Source of the DNA: an uncultured beta proteobacterium
GTDB lineage: Bacteria > Pseudomonadota > Gammaproteobacteria > Burkholderiales > Burkholderiaceae
Assembly (NCBI GenBank): GCA_903938955.1
Contig: CAJAFJ010000250.1
Location: forward strand, 1 to 15,790
Direction of reading: 5' to 3'
Length of the DNA: 15,790 bases
Below, in pieces: positions 1 through 8,395 of the stretch (positions are counted from its first letter, which is position 1; every line of letters begins with the position of its first letter). Position numbers and translations under genes: made by a program. The notes beneath the pieces are model-generated. The model was not told the DNA's origin, searched no databases, and was given only the letters and a program-made list of their open reading frames with translations.

Positions 1-3000
1 GAGATGACGGGAATTTCAGCTGTGAGGAAATCCAGGAACGGTTTGATCGGGTCGGTAATTTCCTGCACTTTCTCGACAATCGGCCCGATCACGTCGGAGA
101 AATACGAGCCCAGATCCAGGCCGACATGGTCAAAGCCCACATATTTCAAGCCATTTTTAAGAAAACCGCCATCCAGTTCGCTCAGTGACACCAGTTCACC
201 GGCGCCGCGGTCACCGAGTGACCAGACCAGCGTGAAATCAGCCACCACAGACGGAAAGTTGGTGTCGGCATTGGGCACCAGATCGCTGCTCAGCGACAGC
301 TTCATGTCGAGGTCGACCACGGCTTCAGCGGCAATGCCCACTTCAAGCGTTATCTTGCCCAGCTCGCCAAAGCTGAGGTTCTCGTCGTTGGCGTCCTTGC
401 CGTTTTTAATGTTGACGCCAAAGGTGGCGCCCAGGTGGGTGAAGAGGCCGTCGTCGTCGGTCGTATCGTCGGTTGCGGTCAGCTGCAAAAAGCCCAGCGT
501 GCCCGTGATGCTGGCGCCTGGCACGGTGACATCGACATTGAGCTCTAGTTCACTGTCGTCGGAGATGTCAAGGTAGAAACCGTCTGTGCCGGTGATGCCG
601 AAGCCCAGGGCGAGCTCCCAGCTGATGTCCAGCTTGATGTCGCCCTCGGTTTCCAGGCCCAGGCCCGGAATGCCGATGTCAAAGCCAATACCGGCACCCA
701 CGTTCAGCAGATTGCCACCGAGCTTGAAGTTCCACTTAATAAAGGAGTCGGCGAAGGCAACACCCGGCTCGTCCAGGTTGGTGTCGTATTGCACGTCATC
801 CACCGTTATCAAGCCATCGTCGGTGATGTCCAGCAGCAAGTTCAACCCTCCAGCGTCGGAGCCCAGCAGATTGAACAGGATGGTCGACAGCGGGTCGGCG
901 CCGCTCGCCGCATCGCCCGGGTTGGCGAGGTCTTCGATGGCCTGGCGGAAGTCTTCGACAAAGCCGCTGCGGAAGTCGCCGATCACGTCGGCGGCACCCG
1001 CCAGCTTGTCGCCCACCAGGGGCAGGGTCACGCCGCCCACCTCACCGTCGAGGATGTCCTGCAGCCCCTCCAGAAACAGGTCGATGCCGTCCACGCCCAG
1101 CAAGAGTTGATCGAACAGGCTGAACTGGCTCAGGTCGATCGTCAGCAAATCGTCCGGCACGTCGATGCTCAGGGTGCTCGGGTCAAACAGGTCCGACCAC
1201 GCCAGCGTGATGTCGCCCGCGTGGATCGACTCGGTGGGGAAGTAGACCGGCAAAATCGCGCTGGCGGTGCCGCCAAATTCGACATTGACGTTGTCGGCAA
1301 AGTCTTCCAGAAGAGTGACGAGCTTGACTCGACCGTCGCCGTCGCCAGGCAAGCCCCCGGTGGGTGTTACGAACAGGGCAGCATCAAAGTCCAGCGTGGC
1401 ATTGGCGTCGATGTGGGCCGAGCCGTCCTTCACAAAAACGCCGACCGGGCCCAGCGCCGCGCGGAAGCTGACGTCGTTACCCTCGGCCAAAATATCCGCA
1501 TCGATTCCCGTGGATTCAAAAATGTAGACGTCCAGCGGGTTTTCGATATCGAAGCCAAAGTCGAGCTGCACGGTGATGTCGCCCGAGGCGTTCAGATTGG
1601 CCGCGCCGGCCAGGCTCAGGACGCCCTCCATACCCAGCAATTCAGCCAGATCCAGATTGAGCGCCACCGATTCATTGAAGCCAGCGGCCAATGTCAGGTT
1701 AATGCGCAAGATGTTCAGGTCGTCTTCTGGGTCCGTAGTGCCCAACGTGTCGGTGTACAACACCAAGTCGATCAGGTCGCTGAGCTGCGGAATGCCAAAG
1801 GCTTCCTTGAGCTTGTCCTCCAGCAGTTGAATCGTCGCGGCCGAATTGGCCTGCGCGTCTTCCACCGCCTGGGCAAAACGATCAGCCACGCTGATCAGAT
1901 CGTTCACGCTCAGGTCGATCAGCGGCAGGGGCTCGCTCAGAAAACCAAAGGCTTCAAAGTCGCCAAGGAAGTCGGTCAGGGACTGCAGGCCATCAATGAT
2001 GCTGGCGAAGTTCAGATCAACGTTGCCAAAATTCAGCAGCGCGCCAAAGTCAGGGAACGTAAAGCTGATGACCGGCAACTCCGACAACTCCGGCAAGGCC
2101 GCAAACGGGTTGCCAAAGCTGTCGATATTGATCTTGATCTGTGCGTTGGCGGGCAGGGTCAGGCCCGGCAGGTCCGGACTCATGCTGACATCCAGCGCGA
2201 GCGAGCCGCTGCCGGTCAGGGACAGGTCTAGCAGGCTGCTGGGATTGTTCAAACCGGTGAGCAATTCCACAACCGAGATACGACCGTCAGCTGCCGTGGT
2301 ACCAGGGTCGAGCAAGGCAATGCCAAGGTTGGCAACGAGGGTACCGCCACCCGCCACATCGATGCCCACAAAGCCAAACTTGGCCGTGCCGGTGATACCG
2401 TCGTTGCTGGTGCCATCACTATCGGTGTCGGTCGGCGCACCGGCGCCGTTGACAAGTTGAGGTGTGCTCAGGCTCAGCGTCACATTGGCGCTGACGTCTT
2501 TCAGGAAGAATCGCTCCAGCGCCGACAGACCGCCCAGGTCCGAGCCCTCGATCACGCCGTCGGCCGTTTCGCCTTCGCCCGCGTCGGCCGCGAGGATGCC
2601 CAGCCCAATAGCGGCGGTACTCTTGTTAGCCAGAAGCACCTTGAAGGCGCTGGCCCCGGTGGTGGCGTCGGTCAGGTTCAGCCCAGTTTCGCGGTCATTG
2701 AGCGAAACCTGCACATTGTTGCCAGTGGCGGACTCGATAGCCGTCTTGACGTCGTCCAGCGTGGTCGCACCAAAAAGGCTGACACTGTAGCTCGTGCTGT
2801 CACTTAGCGTGATGGTGAAGTTGTCGCGGTTGGCGGTGTTGGTGGTGCCCAGGCCAAGCTCGGTCACGGCGGTCGAGCCCGCAACAGCGGTGATGACCAG
2901 CGAAGTCGCCGGATAAGTTGGCGGTTTAGTTGCCGTATTTACGGCCACGAAGTTCAGCTTGGTGCCAGTCAGGCCTACGGTGATCTGGTTCTTCAGTCCC

Positions 3001-6000
3001 TCTACGGCGTCGATGGCCGCCTGCACGTCCGACACCACGTCCAGCAGGAAACTGTTGTTGTCAGTGCTGAGCTTGGTGACGCTGACGTCATAAGACGTGC
3101 CATCCAGAACGACTTTGAAGCCGGCATCGGCACTGAGCTTGAAGCCAGGCAGGCTGGTCACAGCCGTCGCCGTCAAAGGCACGTCGGTGGCAATGCCGCC
3201 GTTGATTTCAGAGAGCGGTTTACTCAACGTAATCTTGTCGCCCGACGGCGCAGCGCCAAGGTAAATGCCGGCCGTCAGGTTCAGATCGCCACTGGCCGTG
3301 AGGCGCAGCTTGCCCTGGGTTTGCAGTTCCAAAAATTCCGGCAGGCCGGGCAGGTCGAAATCGACCGGAACGTCAACCTGACCAAAAGTGTCGGCGAGCT
3401 TCAGATCGATGGTCAGCGTGTCGTCGAGGGCGTTGTAAGTGAGCAGGCCGTTAGCGCCCAGTAGCTCGGTGAACTTGAGTACCAGCTCCTCGACCGTGGT
3501 AAAGGTGGCCGCATTGACGCCATCGACCAGCTTGCGACGGTCATTGCCGAGCTTGGTGTTGTTGCCCGTATTCGTGACCAACACATTCACGGCGGCAGCG
3601 CCGTTGAGGGCAATCGCCAGCGTGACGTCGCCCGAAACAACATTCGGGATGGCGACACTGCCGGTGAGCGACTTGAACACCCCGCCGGTCGTTGTCTCGG
3701 TGCCAGCAATGCCCAGTGCGGTCACGGCCGCCACCGAGATCGACGTGATGGATGCGTCATTGGCAACGAGCCTGAACTTGCCGTCGCTGATTTCAGCGCG
3801 CAGTTTTCCGGCGAGCGTAGGCGCTTCGAGTGCAGCGTTAATGTCAAACAGCAGCGTGGTGCTGCCATCCTTGCCGTCGTCGGCATCGTCAAACAGCACG
3901 CCATCGCGGAAGGCGTCGGCCAACCCGAGGATGTCATCGAGCACCGGGCCGATCAAGGGTACGTCGGCTGCGGCAAAGGTGTCAGATTTGCGCAGTTGAT
4001 CCAGGTAACCCGTCACCTGCCCCAGAAGGCCGACCAGGGTGGCGGCATCGAGGCGGGCAAAGTTGCCCAGATCGCTCAACGCGGTGGGCAAGATGACGGT
4101 GGCGTCGTCCGGGTTGTCCATGTCAACATACATCGTCAGCGTGTTATCGGCCGTGGCCGTGCTGCTGTTGATACCGAGGAACGCTACCTTGACGGGCAGC
4201 GTTAGAGCGACGCTACCAGCGACATCGATATCGACCAAATCTGTGAGGCCGTCCACCGCTGTGAGTGCATCCTGAAATTCACTCAGGTCGAGGCGTCCGT
4301 CGCTCAAGTAGCTGCCGGAGTCCAGCAGGTTCAGGTCGACGGCAAAATTGGCACTGGCCGTGCCGTCAAAAACTTCGATCTTCACGAAACCAAAACGGGC
4401 CGTGGCATCCAGATCCACGGTCGTGGCCGTGGCGGTGTAATTCAGGTTGACGTCCTGCAGAAACAACCAGTCCAGCGCCGAAGCGCCGCCGAGAGCACCC
4501 TTGCCATCGAGACCCAGTGTGAGGTTGACCGACAGTGTGCCAGCAATGGCTGCAGTGGAACTGGTCGAGAAGTCGGCCAACCCGTTGGCAAGGTCAAAGT
4601 CCAGCGCGAAGACGGGGCTGCCTGAAAACGCTTTGTCAAAACTCAGATCGAAGGTGATCTGGCCTGACAAGGCGTCGTAGACTAAATCTGAAGGGTCGAG
4701 CCCGAGGGCGGTAACCAATTGCTGCACCGTCTGGACCGCGGCCAAGTCACTGTCATTTAAAAAGGCGAACACATCCACCAAACCATCCAAGCCATTTAGG
4801 CCGTCCGCGACAAAGGGCAGATCGACATCGAGCTTGCCAATCAATTCGTCAAGCGATGTCTGGAGTTTTCCCAGCGAACTGAGCAGCTCGGTAGGGTCGA
4901 GCTTGAGGAAGTTAGCGATATCGAGCGCACCGTCACCCGTGAGTGCAACGTCGGGCGTACTGGTAAGGTCGGCCCAGGTGAAGGTCACATTGGTGTCGGC
5001 GATAGGCAGTGCGGTGTCAAGGCCGGGCGCAACGCTCAGCACGCCAGTCACGGTGAGGTCGGTGGCCGAGGCATCCGTCAGGGCGGAAGCTGTCAGGACC
5101 TCAGGCGGTTCGCTGGCCAGTTCAGGCAGTTCTGTCAGGCGGATTTTTCCGTCGTTCACAACGGCGTCATTGAACTTGAAGGCCAGCCCCGCGTCCGCGT
5201 CGAAGGCCATGGTGGCCTCCTTGAGGTCCACACCCAGAAATCCCATGCGCCCCGTGGCGCTCACGTCGCCAGCGTCGTGCGTCATCTTGGTCACTGTCAA
5301 TTCGGGCGTTGACGAGGCATTGGGCACGATGAAGAAACCGTCACCGTCCGTCCCAATGGTGATGTTCAGGTTGGCCTCAAAGTCCAGCGCGACAAGACCA
5401 TCGAGATCGAGCGCCTGCAACAGCGTGCCCAGGGCGCCACCAAAGTTGGCCGAACCGTCGAGTTTCAGGTCAAACAGCGCCGACAGGTTGCGCACCACAT
5501 GAACCACCAAGCGGGTCTCGCCCGGAACAGTGGTGGTGTCCAGCGTCACATTACCGACAGTGCCGTCCAGTGCGTCGAGTTGAGTCTGCAGTTGTGCCAA
5601 CGTCAGAGTTTCGTCGAGCAGCGAGGCGAGACTGAAAGTGCCGTCGGTACTGCGCAACATCCGGGCCAGAATGGCCATGCCATCGTCGATTTGCAAGGTG
5701 CTTCCGGACGCCGCCTGGAAGAGCGGCTTGGTAAAGCCGGTAGCTGAAACGGTGAGCCCGGCCACAAAAGCCTGGTCAATGCTGGTCAGGTTAATCGTCG
5801 GGCCCGTGCCTGAGGTCTTGAGGAAAACTGCGGTGTCCGTCAGGGTGACGTCGCGCTGCGAGGCAACCACCAGCGTGTCGGTGCCAGCCTCACCCCAAAA
5901 TTGGATGTCACCCGGCAGCGCCGCAAGAACGTCGTCACCAATTGTGAGGGTGTCGTCGCCGCCACCGGCCTTCAAGGTCAGGCTGCTGGCGGGGGCGGTA

Positions 6001-6860
6001 AAGGTGATACCCGCAAAGCTGTTGTTGTCAGATTCGACCGTGATCTTGCCGGCGCCGCCAGACTTGATGCGAATGTGGTCATCACCGGCTGTGGCGGTGA
6101 TGACACGATCGGTCACCACCAGGTTGTCGGTGATCAGTTCGATGCCGGCAAAGCGCGTTTCGGCAACGTTGATGGTGAGCAGGCCGGCATGGGGACCGTT
6201 TGCGGCGTAGCTGCTGGTCGCCACGGTCCGTGCCTCGATAACCAGGGCGTCGCCAGCGCCGGTGCCGCCATCGATGCTGCCGCTGATTGAGCCCGCCGCA
6301 CCTAGGACGAAGGTGTCCTGGTTAACGGCATCACCGAGCAGTTTCTCGAAGCCGCTGAAGCTCAACGCGCTGCCTACATACCCGGCGTTGGCGCCATCAA
6401 GAGTCCATGTCGCGTCCGGCCCCTTGACTTGAATCAGGTCGCTGTCACCCGAAGTCGTGTCGGTGGCGATGACGCTGTTACTGAGTCCGCTGGTCAGGTC
6501 GATGACGATGCGATCAGTGCCGGTCGATCCCTGGATCTTGACCGACAGGACGTTGCTGGCAAGATCATGCGCTACCACCGCATTGTTGACATTGTTGATG
6601 ACCTGGACCTCGGCGGTGGTCGCGTCATATTTGACCGTCAGGTCATTAGCGCCTGCCGCTGCGGTGACCAGCAAGTCGGCACTGAGCAGCACGCGCGGCT
6701 CCATGGTTTCCAGGCGCATGGCGGGGAGCTTGCCGGCTGCGGGGGCGGACCAGCGCCGCTTGCCGGTCCGGTCGTTCGTCGAAAGGACCCCGCAGGCCCG
6801 GTTCACGAGGCTCGACAAAAGTGACGGTTTGAAAATTTCCGTGGTTGCCAGATTCTTCAT
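1..6860 (-). CDS. Giant LEPR-XLL repeat protein, N-terminal 2286 residues (3' end outside window)
   Basis: The frame is open without a stop from the ATG at 6860 to the left edge, so the protein exceeds 2286 residues and its C-terminus is not seen. GGGGA at 6866-6870 is a good ribosome site for this ATG. Residues 53-62 read MEPRVLLSAD, the hallmark of the LEPR-XLL N-terminal domain found on very large, probably exported proteins of Gram-negative bacteria. A basic stretch (TGKRRW, near 32-37) precedes it. Residues about 237-330 are beta-rich, with an RTX-like GGGDDTLTI followed by GEAGTDTL. From about 500 onward the chain is acidic, rich in Leu, Asp, Ala, Gly and Thr, and made of diverged modules of about 300 residues. 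The only cysteine I noticed is near residue 23. The likely role is a surface or secreted adhesin or matrix protein. The function is inferred from architecture only. No secretion genes are in the window. Confidence 0.9.
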   Translation of the reverse strand, partial: MKNLATTEIFKPSLLSSLVNRACGVLSTNDRTGKRRWSAPAAGKLPAMRLETMEPRVLLSADLLVTAAAGANDLTVKYDATTAEVQVINNVNNAVVAHDLASNVLSVKIQGSTGTDRIVIDLTSGLSNSVIATDTTSGDSDLIQVKGPDATWTLDGANAGYVGSALSFSGFEKLLGDAVNQDTFVLGAAGSISGSIDGGTGAGDALVIEARTVATSSYAANGPHAGLLTINVAETRFAGIELITDNLVVTDRVITATAGDDHIRIKSGGAGKITVESDNNSFAGITFTAPASSLTLKAGGGDDTLTIGDDVLAALPGDIQFWGEAGTDTLVVASQRDVTLTDTAVFLKTSGTGPTINLTSIDQAFVAGLTVSATGFTKPLFQAASGSTLQIDDGMAILARMLRSTDGTFSLASLLDETLTLAQLQTQLDALDGTVGNVTLDTTTVPGETRLVVHVVRNLSALFDLKLDGSANFGGALGTLLQALDLDGLVALDFEANLNITIGTDGDGFFIVPNASSTPELTVTKMTHDAGDVSATGRMGFLGVDLKEATMAFDADAGLAFKFNDAVVNDGKIRLTELPELASEPPEVLTASALTDASATDLTVTGVLSVAPGLDTALPIADTNVTFTWADLTSTPDVALTGDGALDIANFLKLDPTELLSSLGKLQTSLDELIGKLDVDLPFVADGLNGLDGLVDVFAFLNDSDLAAVQTVQQLVTALGLDPSDLVYDALSGQITFDLSFDKAFSGSPVFALDFDLANGLADFSTSSTAAIAGTLSVNLTLGLDGKGALGGASALDWLFLQDVNLNYTATATTVDLDATARFGFVKIEVFDGTASANFAVDLNLLDSGSYLSDGRLDLSEFQDALTAVDGLTDLVDIDVAGSVALTLPVKVAFLGINSSTATADNTLTMYVDMDNPDDATVILPTALSDLGNFARLDAATLVGLLGQVTGYLDQLRKSDTFAAADVPLIGPVLDDILGLADAFRDGVLFDDADDGKDGSTTLLFDINAALEAPTLAGKLRAEISDGKFRLVANDASITSISVAAVTALGIAGTETTTGGVFKSLTGSVAIPNVVSGDVTLAIALNGAAAVNVLVTNTGNNTKLGNDRRKLVDGVNAATFTTVEELVLKFTELLGANGLLTYNALDDTLTIDLKLADTFGQVDVPVDFDLPGLPEFLELQTQGKLRLTASGDLNLTAGIYLGAAPSGDKITLSKPLSEINGGIATDVPLTATAVTSLPGFKLSADAGFKVVLDGTSYDVSVTKLSTDNNSFLLDVVSDVQAAIDAVEGLKNQITVGLTGTKLNFVAVNTATKPPTYPATSLVITAVAGSTAVTELGLGTTNTANRDNFTITLSDSTSYSVSLFGATTLDDVKTAIESATGNNVQVSLNDRETGLNLTDATTGASAFKVLLANKSTAAIGLGILAADAGEGETADGVIEGSDLGGLSALERFFLKDVSANVTLSLSTPQLVNGAGAPTDTDSDGTSNDGITGTAKFGFVGIDVAGGGTLVANLGIALLDPGTTAADGRISVVELLTGLNNPSSLLDLSLTGSGSLALDVSMSPDLPGLTLPANAQIKINIDSFGNPFAALPELSELPVISFTFPDFGALLNFGNVDLNFASIIDGLQSLTDFLGDFEAFGFLSEPLPLIDLSVNDLISVADRFAQAVEDAQANSAATIQLLEDKLKEAFGIPQLSDLIDLVLYTDTLGTTDPEDDLNILRINLTLAAGFNESVALNLDLAELLGMEGVLSLAGAANLNASGDITVQLDFGFDIENPLDVYIFESTGIDADILAEGNDVSFRAALGPVGVFVKDGSAHIDANATLDFDAALFVTPTGGLPGDGDGRVKLVTLLEDFADNVNVEFGGTASAILPVYFPTESIHAGDITLAWSDLFDPSTLSIDVPDDLLTIDLSQFSLFDQLLLGVDGIDLFLEGLQDILDGEVGGVTLPLVGDKLAGAADVIGDFRSGFVEDFRQAIEDLANPGDAASGADPLSTILFNLLGSDAGGLNLLLDITDDGLITVDDVQYDTNLDEPGVAFADSFIKWNFKLGGNLLNVGAGIGFDIGIPGLGLETEGDIKLDISWELALGFGITGTDGFYLDISDDSELELNVDVTVPGASITGTLGFLQLTATDDTTDDDGLFTHLGATFGVNIKNGKDANDENLSFGELGKITLEVGIAAEAVVDLDMKLSLSSDLVPNADTNFPSVVADFTLVWSLGDRGAGELVSLSELDGGFLKNGLKYVGFDHVGLDLGSYFSDVIGPIVEKVQEITDPIKPFLDFLTAEIPVI
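60..5300 (-). repeat. Diverged ~300-residue protein modules inside the giant gene
   Basis: Translation shows one pattern recurring. It starts with a strand block such as GFVKIEV, GFVGIDV or GFLGVDL, followed by an EF-hand-like turn (DGKIRLTEL at residue 570, DGRLDLSEF at 854, DGRISVVEL at 1525, DGDGRVKL at 1840). About 100-118 residues later comes a block such as LPFVADG (681), PLIGPV (about 968), LPLIDLS (about 1643), LPLVGDK (about 1942) and IGPIVEK (about 2257). The spacing between equivalent sites is about 284-318 residues, with one double-length gap of about 670 in the middle. The repeats are too diverged to stand out as DNA repeats and were found by reading the protein. Confidence 0.65.
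2545..3795 (-). other. Flagellin/FliD 'IN'-like modules inserted in the giant protein
   Basis: Residues about 1022-1439 differ from the flanking modules. The clearest copy is at about 1344-1439. It has a short hairpin strand (FTITLSDSTSYSVSL), a helix-like segment (TLDDVKTAIES), then NNVQVSLNDRETGLNLTDA and a glycine-rich exit. This order resembles the IN motif region of flagellin hook-capping proteins. A second copy lies at about 1237-1334 (FKVVLDGTSYDVSV, then DVQAAIDAVEGLKNQITVGL) and a more diverged one at about 1022-1127. The resemblance is to the fold pattern and does not imply a flagellar role. The block fills the double-length gap in the ~300-residue repeat register. Confidence 0.4.
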
Positions 6861-6864
6861 ACCA

Positions 6865-6870
6865 TTCCCC
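6865..6870 (-). promoter_or_regulatory. Ribosome binding site of the giant gene
   Basis: GGGGAA on the minus strand ends 4 nt before the ATG at 6860. It selects this ATG over the ATG 5 nt upstream (6865), which is in another frame and meets a stop after two codons. Confidence 0.6.
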
Positions 6871-6975
6871 AATTTCAAAAAGTTGTCGCGCTTACATGAA
6901 CATAGATTCCGACAGGATCATCAAGCGGCTCGCAGACGCCCGGGCCGCCACGTCGCTGTCATTCCAAACACCCGT

Positions 6976-6991
6976 GTCACGCGTTCGTGAC
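6976..6991. repeat. Perfect 6-bp inverted repeat GTCACG-CGTT-CGTGAC
   Basis: Both arms match exactly around a 4-nt spacer, about 116 bp upstream of the giant gene start. It could be an operator or a small hairpin in the leader. Six-base arms can arise by chance, so function is uncertain. Confidence 0.35.
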
Positions 6992-7448
6992 TTGGAGTGT
7001 GAGAAATCGCACCACAGGCTCGCAGACTAAGTTACCTAGTTTTACTTTTTAACCGGAAAAATGGAAAAATGGTCAATTAACTCTGCTCAAGTGTTATTGA
7101 ATTTACAGTTGCCAATTGACAATCATCAATTTATCTCTTTCTGCAAACTGGAAATCATTAGCTTCTAAGTGATTGCAGGTGGTCTACCCAAGTGAGGATT
7201 GTTCTTTTCACGCTTCAGTAAGTAAGGGAGTGGCCAACACACATTGACCCGCCGGTGCAACGCTGTCAGGGGGTGGCAGTTAAAAGAAGGCCGGCTACCA
7301 GCGGTGCGGTAGCAATTCGGCGATATGGCTATTCTTGTGTGTAGACAGGCAAGACAGCACATCTTTGAGATGGGCATACGGTCTCAGTCACGCCGACAGC
7401 AGACGAACTACAGCACTCCATCGCCCAGGATATCTCGCGGGTGAGCCC

Positions 7449-7470
7449 GGCCAGCGCTGGCGCGCTGGCC
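7449..7470. terminator. GC-rich hairpin downstream of the MipA-like gene
   Basis: GGCCAGCG (7449-7456) and CGCTGGCC (7463-7470) form a perfect 8-bp stem with a 6-nt loop, 43 nt past the stop codon of the MipA/OmpV gene. No T-run follows on the minus strand, so it is not a textbook intrinsic terminator. It may protect the 3' end or stall polymerase. The hairpin is certain as sequence. The terminator role is inferred. Confidence 0.35.
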
Positions 7471-7512
7471 ACAGCACTGCATGACTACCCCGCCCGCCAA
7501 GTGAAGCCTGCG

Positions 7513-8334
7513 CTAGTTGGCCGCGCGACTCTCCGAACGGCCCAACGTCCACGTCAGCCCGACACCCACGCTGGCGCCATGAGATTGAAGAAAAAGTGGA
7601 CTGGCACGGTTAGCCGCGCCATCGTAAAGTTCGTAACGGATAAAGCCAAACACCCGGACATCGGGCGTGATGTCTTTGGCGGTGCTCAACCCCAAGCGGG
7701 TCGCAATCAGCCCGGCCTTGGCTTCGTAAGCCGGGCGTTCAGCAGTGGCATATTGCGGTGCAACGCCGTAAAAATAGCGGTTCAACTTGCGGTCCCCCAA
7801 CACCAGACTGCCACTGGCAGACCAGCGCCAACCGGAGCTTAAATCAAGGGCTTCATACACCAGCTCGGGCTCAAACGACATGCCCTGCGTGCGCACGCCA
7901 CTGTTGAATTCAAGCACGGCACGCAACGGCACTTCCAGACGAACGCGGCTGGTCGGCGTGGGCCGGTCCAGCGTCATCTTCAGACGGGGACCAAACTCGA
8001 CCAGGGTGCCCAGGTCCGGCATGCCCCGGCGTGCCGCAATGTCATCGGATTTAGCGGGTAGCGAGCCTGCAAAACCCAGATCAAACTCGTAGTCATCGGT
8101 ATGCGCGATACGCGCGGCAATGCTGGTGCGGTCGACACGCAGTACATCCCCGCGATAAATCAAAAATGGCAGCACCAAAGCCCGAGAAGAGCGCTCAGTC
8201 GATGCGGGATAGGCCGGCGTCGAAGCGAGGCCACCAAAAGCACCAATCTCCCACAAAGGCAGGCTGCTGTTCTGCGCCTGCGCGGTCAGCGTTGATGCCA
8301 ATAAAACACCACCGATCAAAGGAAAAAATTTCAT
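7513..8334 (-). CDS. MipA/OmpV family outer-membrane protein
   Basis: The 273-residue product has a clear Sec signal peptide: MKFF, a hydrophobic core, and a likely cut after the AQA at residues 18-20. The mature part is strand-rich, and the segment with YPAST near residue 42 and LPFLIYRGD near 55-63 is typical of MipA/OmpV beta-barrels. The chain ends in an amphipathic strand (VGVGLTWTLG) plus a short polar tail. The family includes MipA, a scaffold for MltA and PBP1B in E. coli, and OmpV-like porins, and sequence alone does not tell these apart. The ribosome site is weak (GGA, 8 nt upstream), but the signal peptide fixes the start. The gene lies 61 nt after the SDR gene with no strong terminator between, so it may share the TPP-controlled transcript. 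Confidence 0.85.
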   Translation of the reverse strand: MKFFPLIGGVLLASTLTAQAQNSSLPLWEIGAFGGLASTPAYPASTERSSRALVLPFLIYRGDVLRVDRTSIAARIAHTDDYEFDLGFAGSLPAKSDDIAARRGMPDLGTLVEFGPRLKMTLDRPTPTSRVRLEVPLRAVLEFNSGVRTQGMSFEPELVYEALDLSSGWRWSASGSLVLGDRKLNRYFYGVAPQYATAERPAYEAKAGLIATRLGLSTAKDITPDVRVFGFIRYELYDGAANRASPLFLQSHGASVGVGLTWTLGRSESRAAN

Positions 8335-8395
8335 GGAGAGTCCAGTTAGGAGGAAAAGTGTTGTTGTCCGTGCAGGACGTTGGCAACGAGCAGGA

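Larger units (their letters stand above)
6861..7512. other. 650-bp intergenic region, probable control region of the giant gene
   Basis: I see no convincing gene on either strand. The open frames here have no ribosome site, and their translations are rich in Cys, His, Arg and Pro like random sequence. The patch at about 7021-7170 is markedly more AT-rich than its surroundings, as expected for a promoter region. On the minus strand, TTGACC (7071-7076) is followed 17 nt later by GTTAAA (7048-7053). This is a weak sigma-70-like pair that could drive the giant gene. AATTGACAATCATCAATT-like dyad sequence lies at 7114-7131. The region also holds the inverted repeat at 6976-6991 and the hairpin at 7449-7470, listed separately. 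Confidence 0.5.

Noticed and set aside
789..2231. 480-residue open frame on the plus strand
   Set aside because: It lies wholly antisense to the giant gene. Its composition (Gln, Val, Arg, His rich) is what the reverse of Asp/Leu/Ala-rich codons gives, and it has no domain I recognise. The minus frame is continuous with clear repeats.
7165..7377. 70-residue minus-strand open frame in the intergenic region
   Set aside because: It has no ribosome site, its translation is Cys/Arg/Pro/His rich, and it shows no similarity I recognise. It is probably chance.
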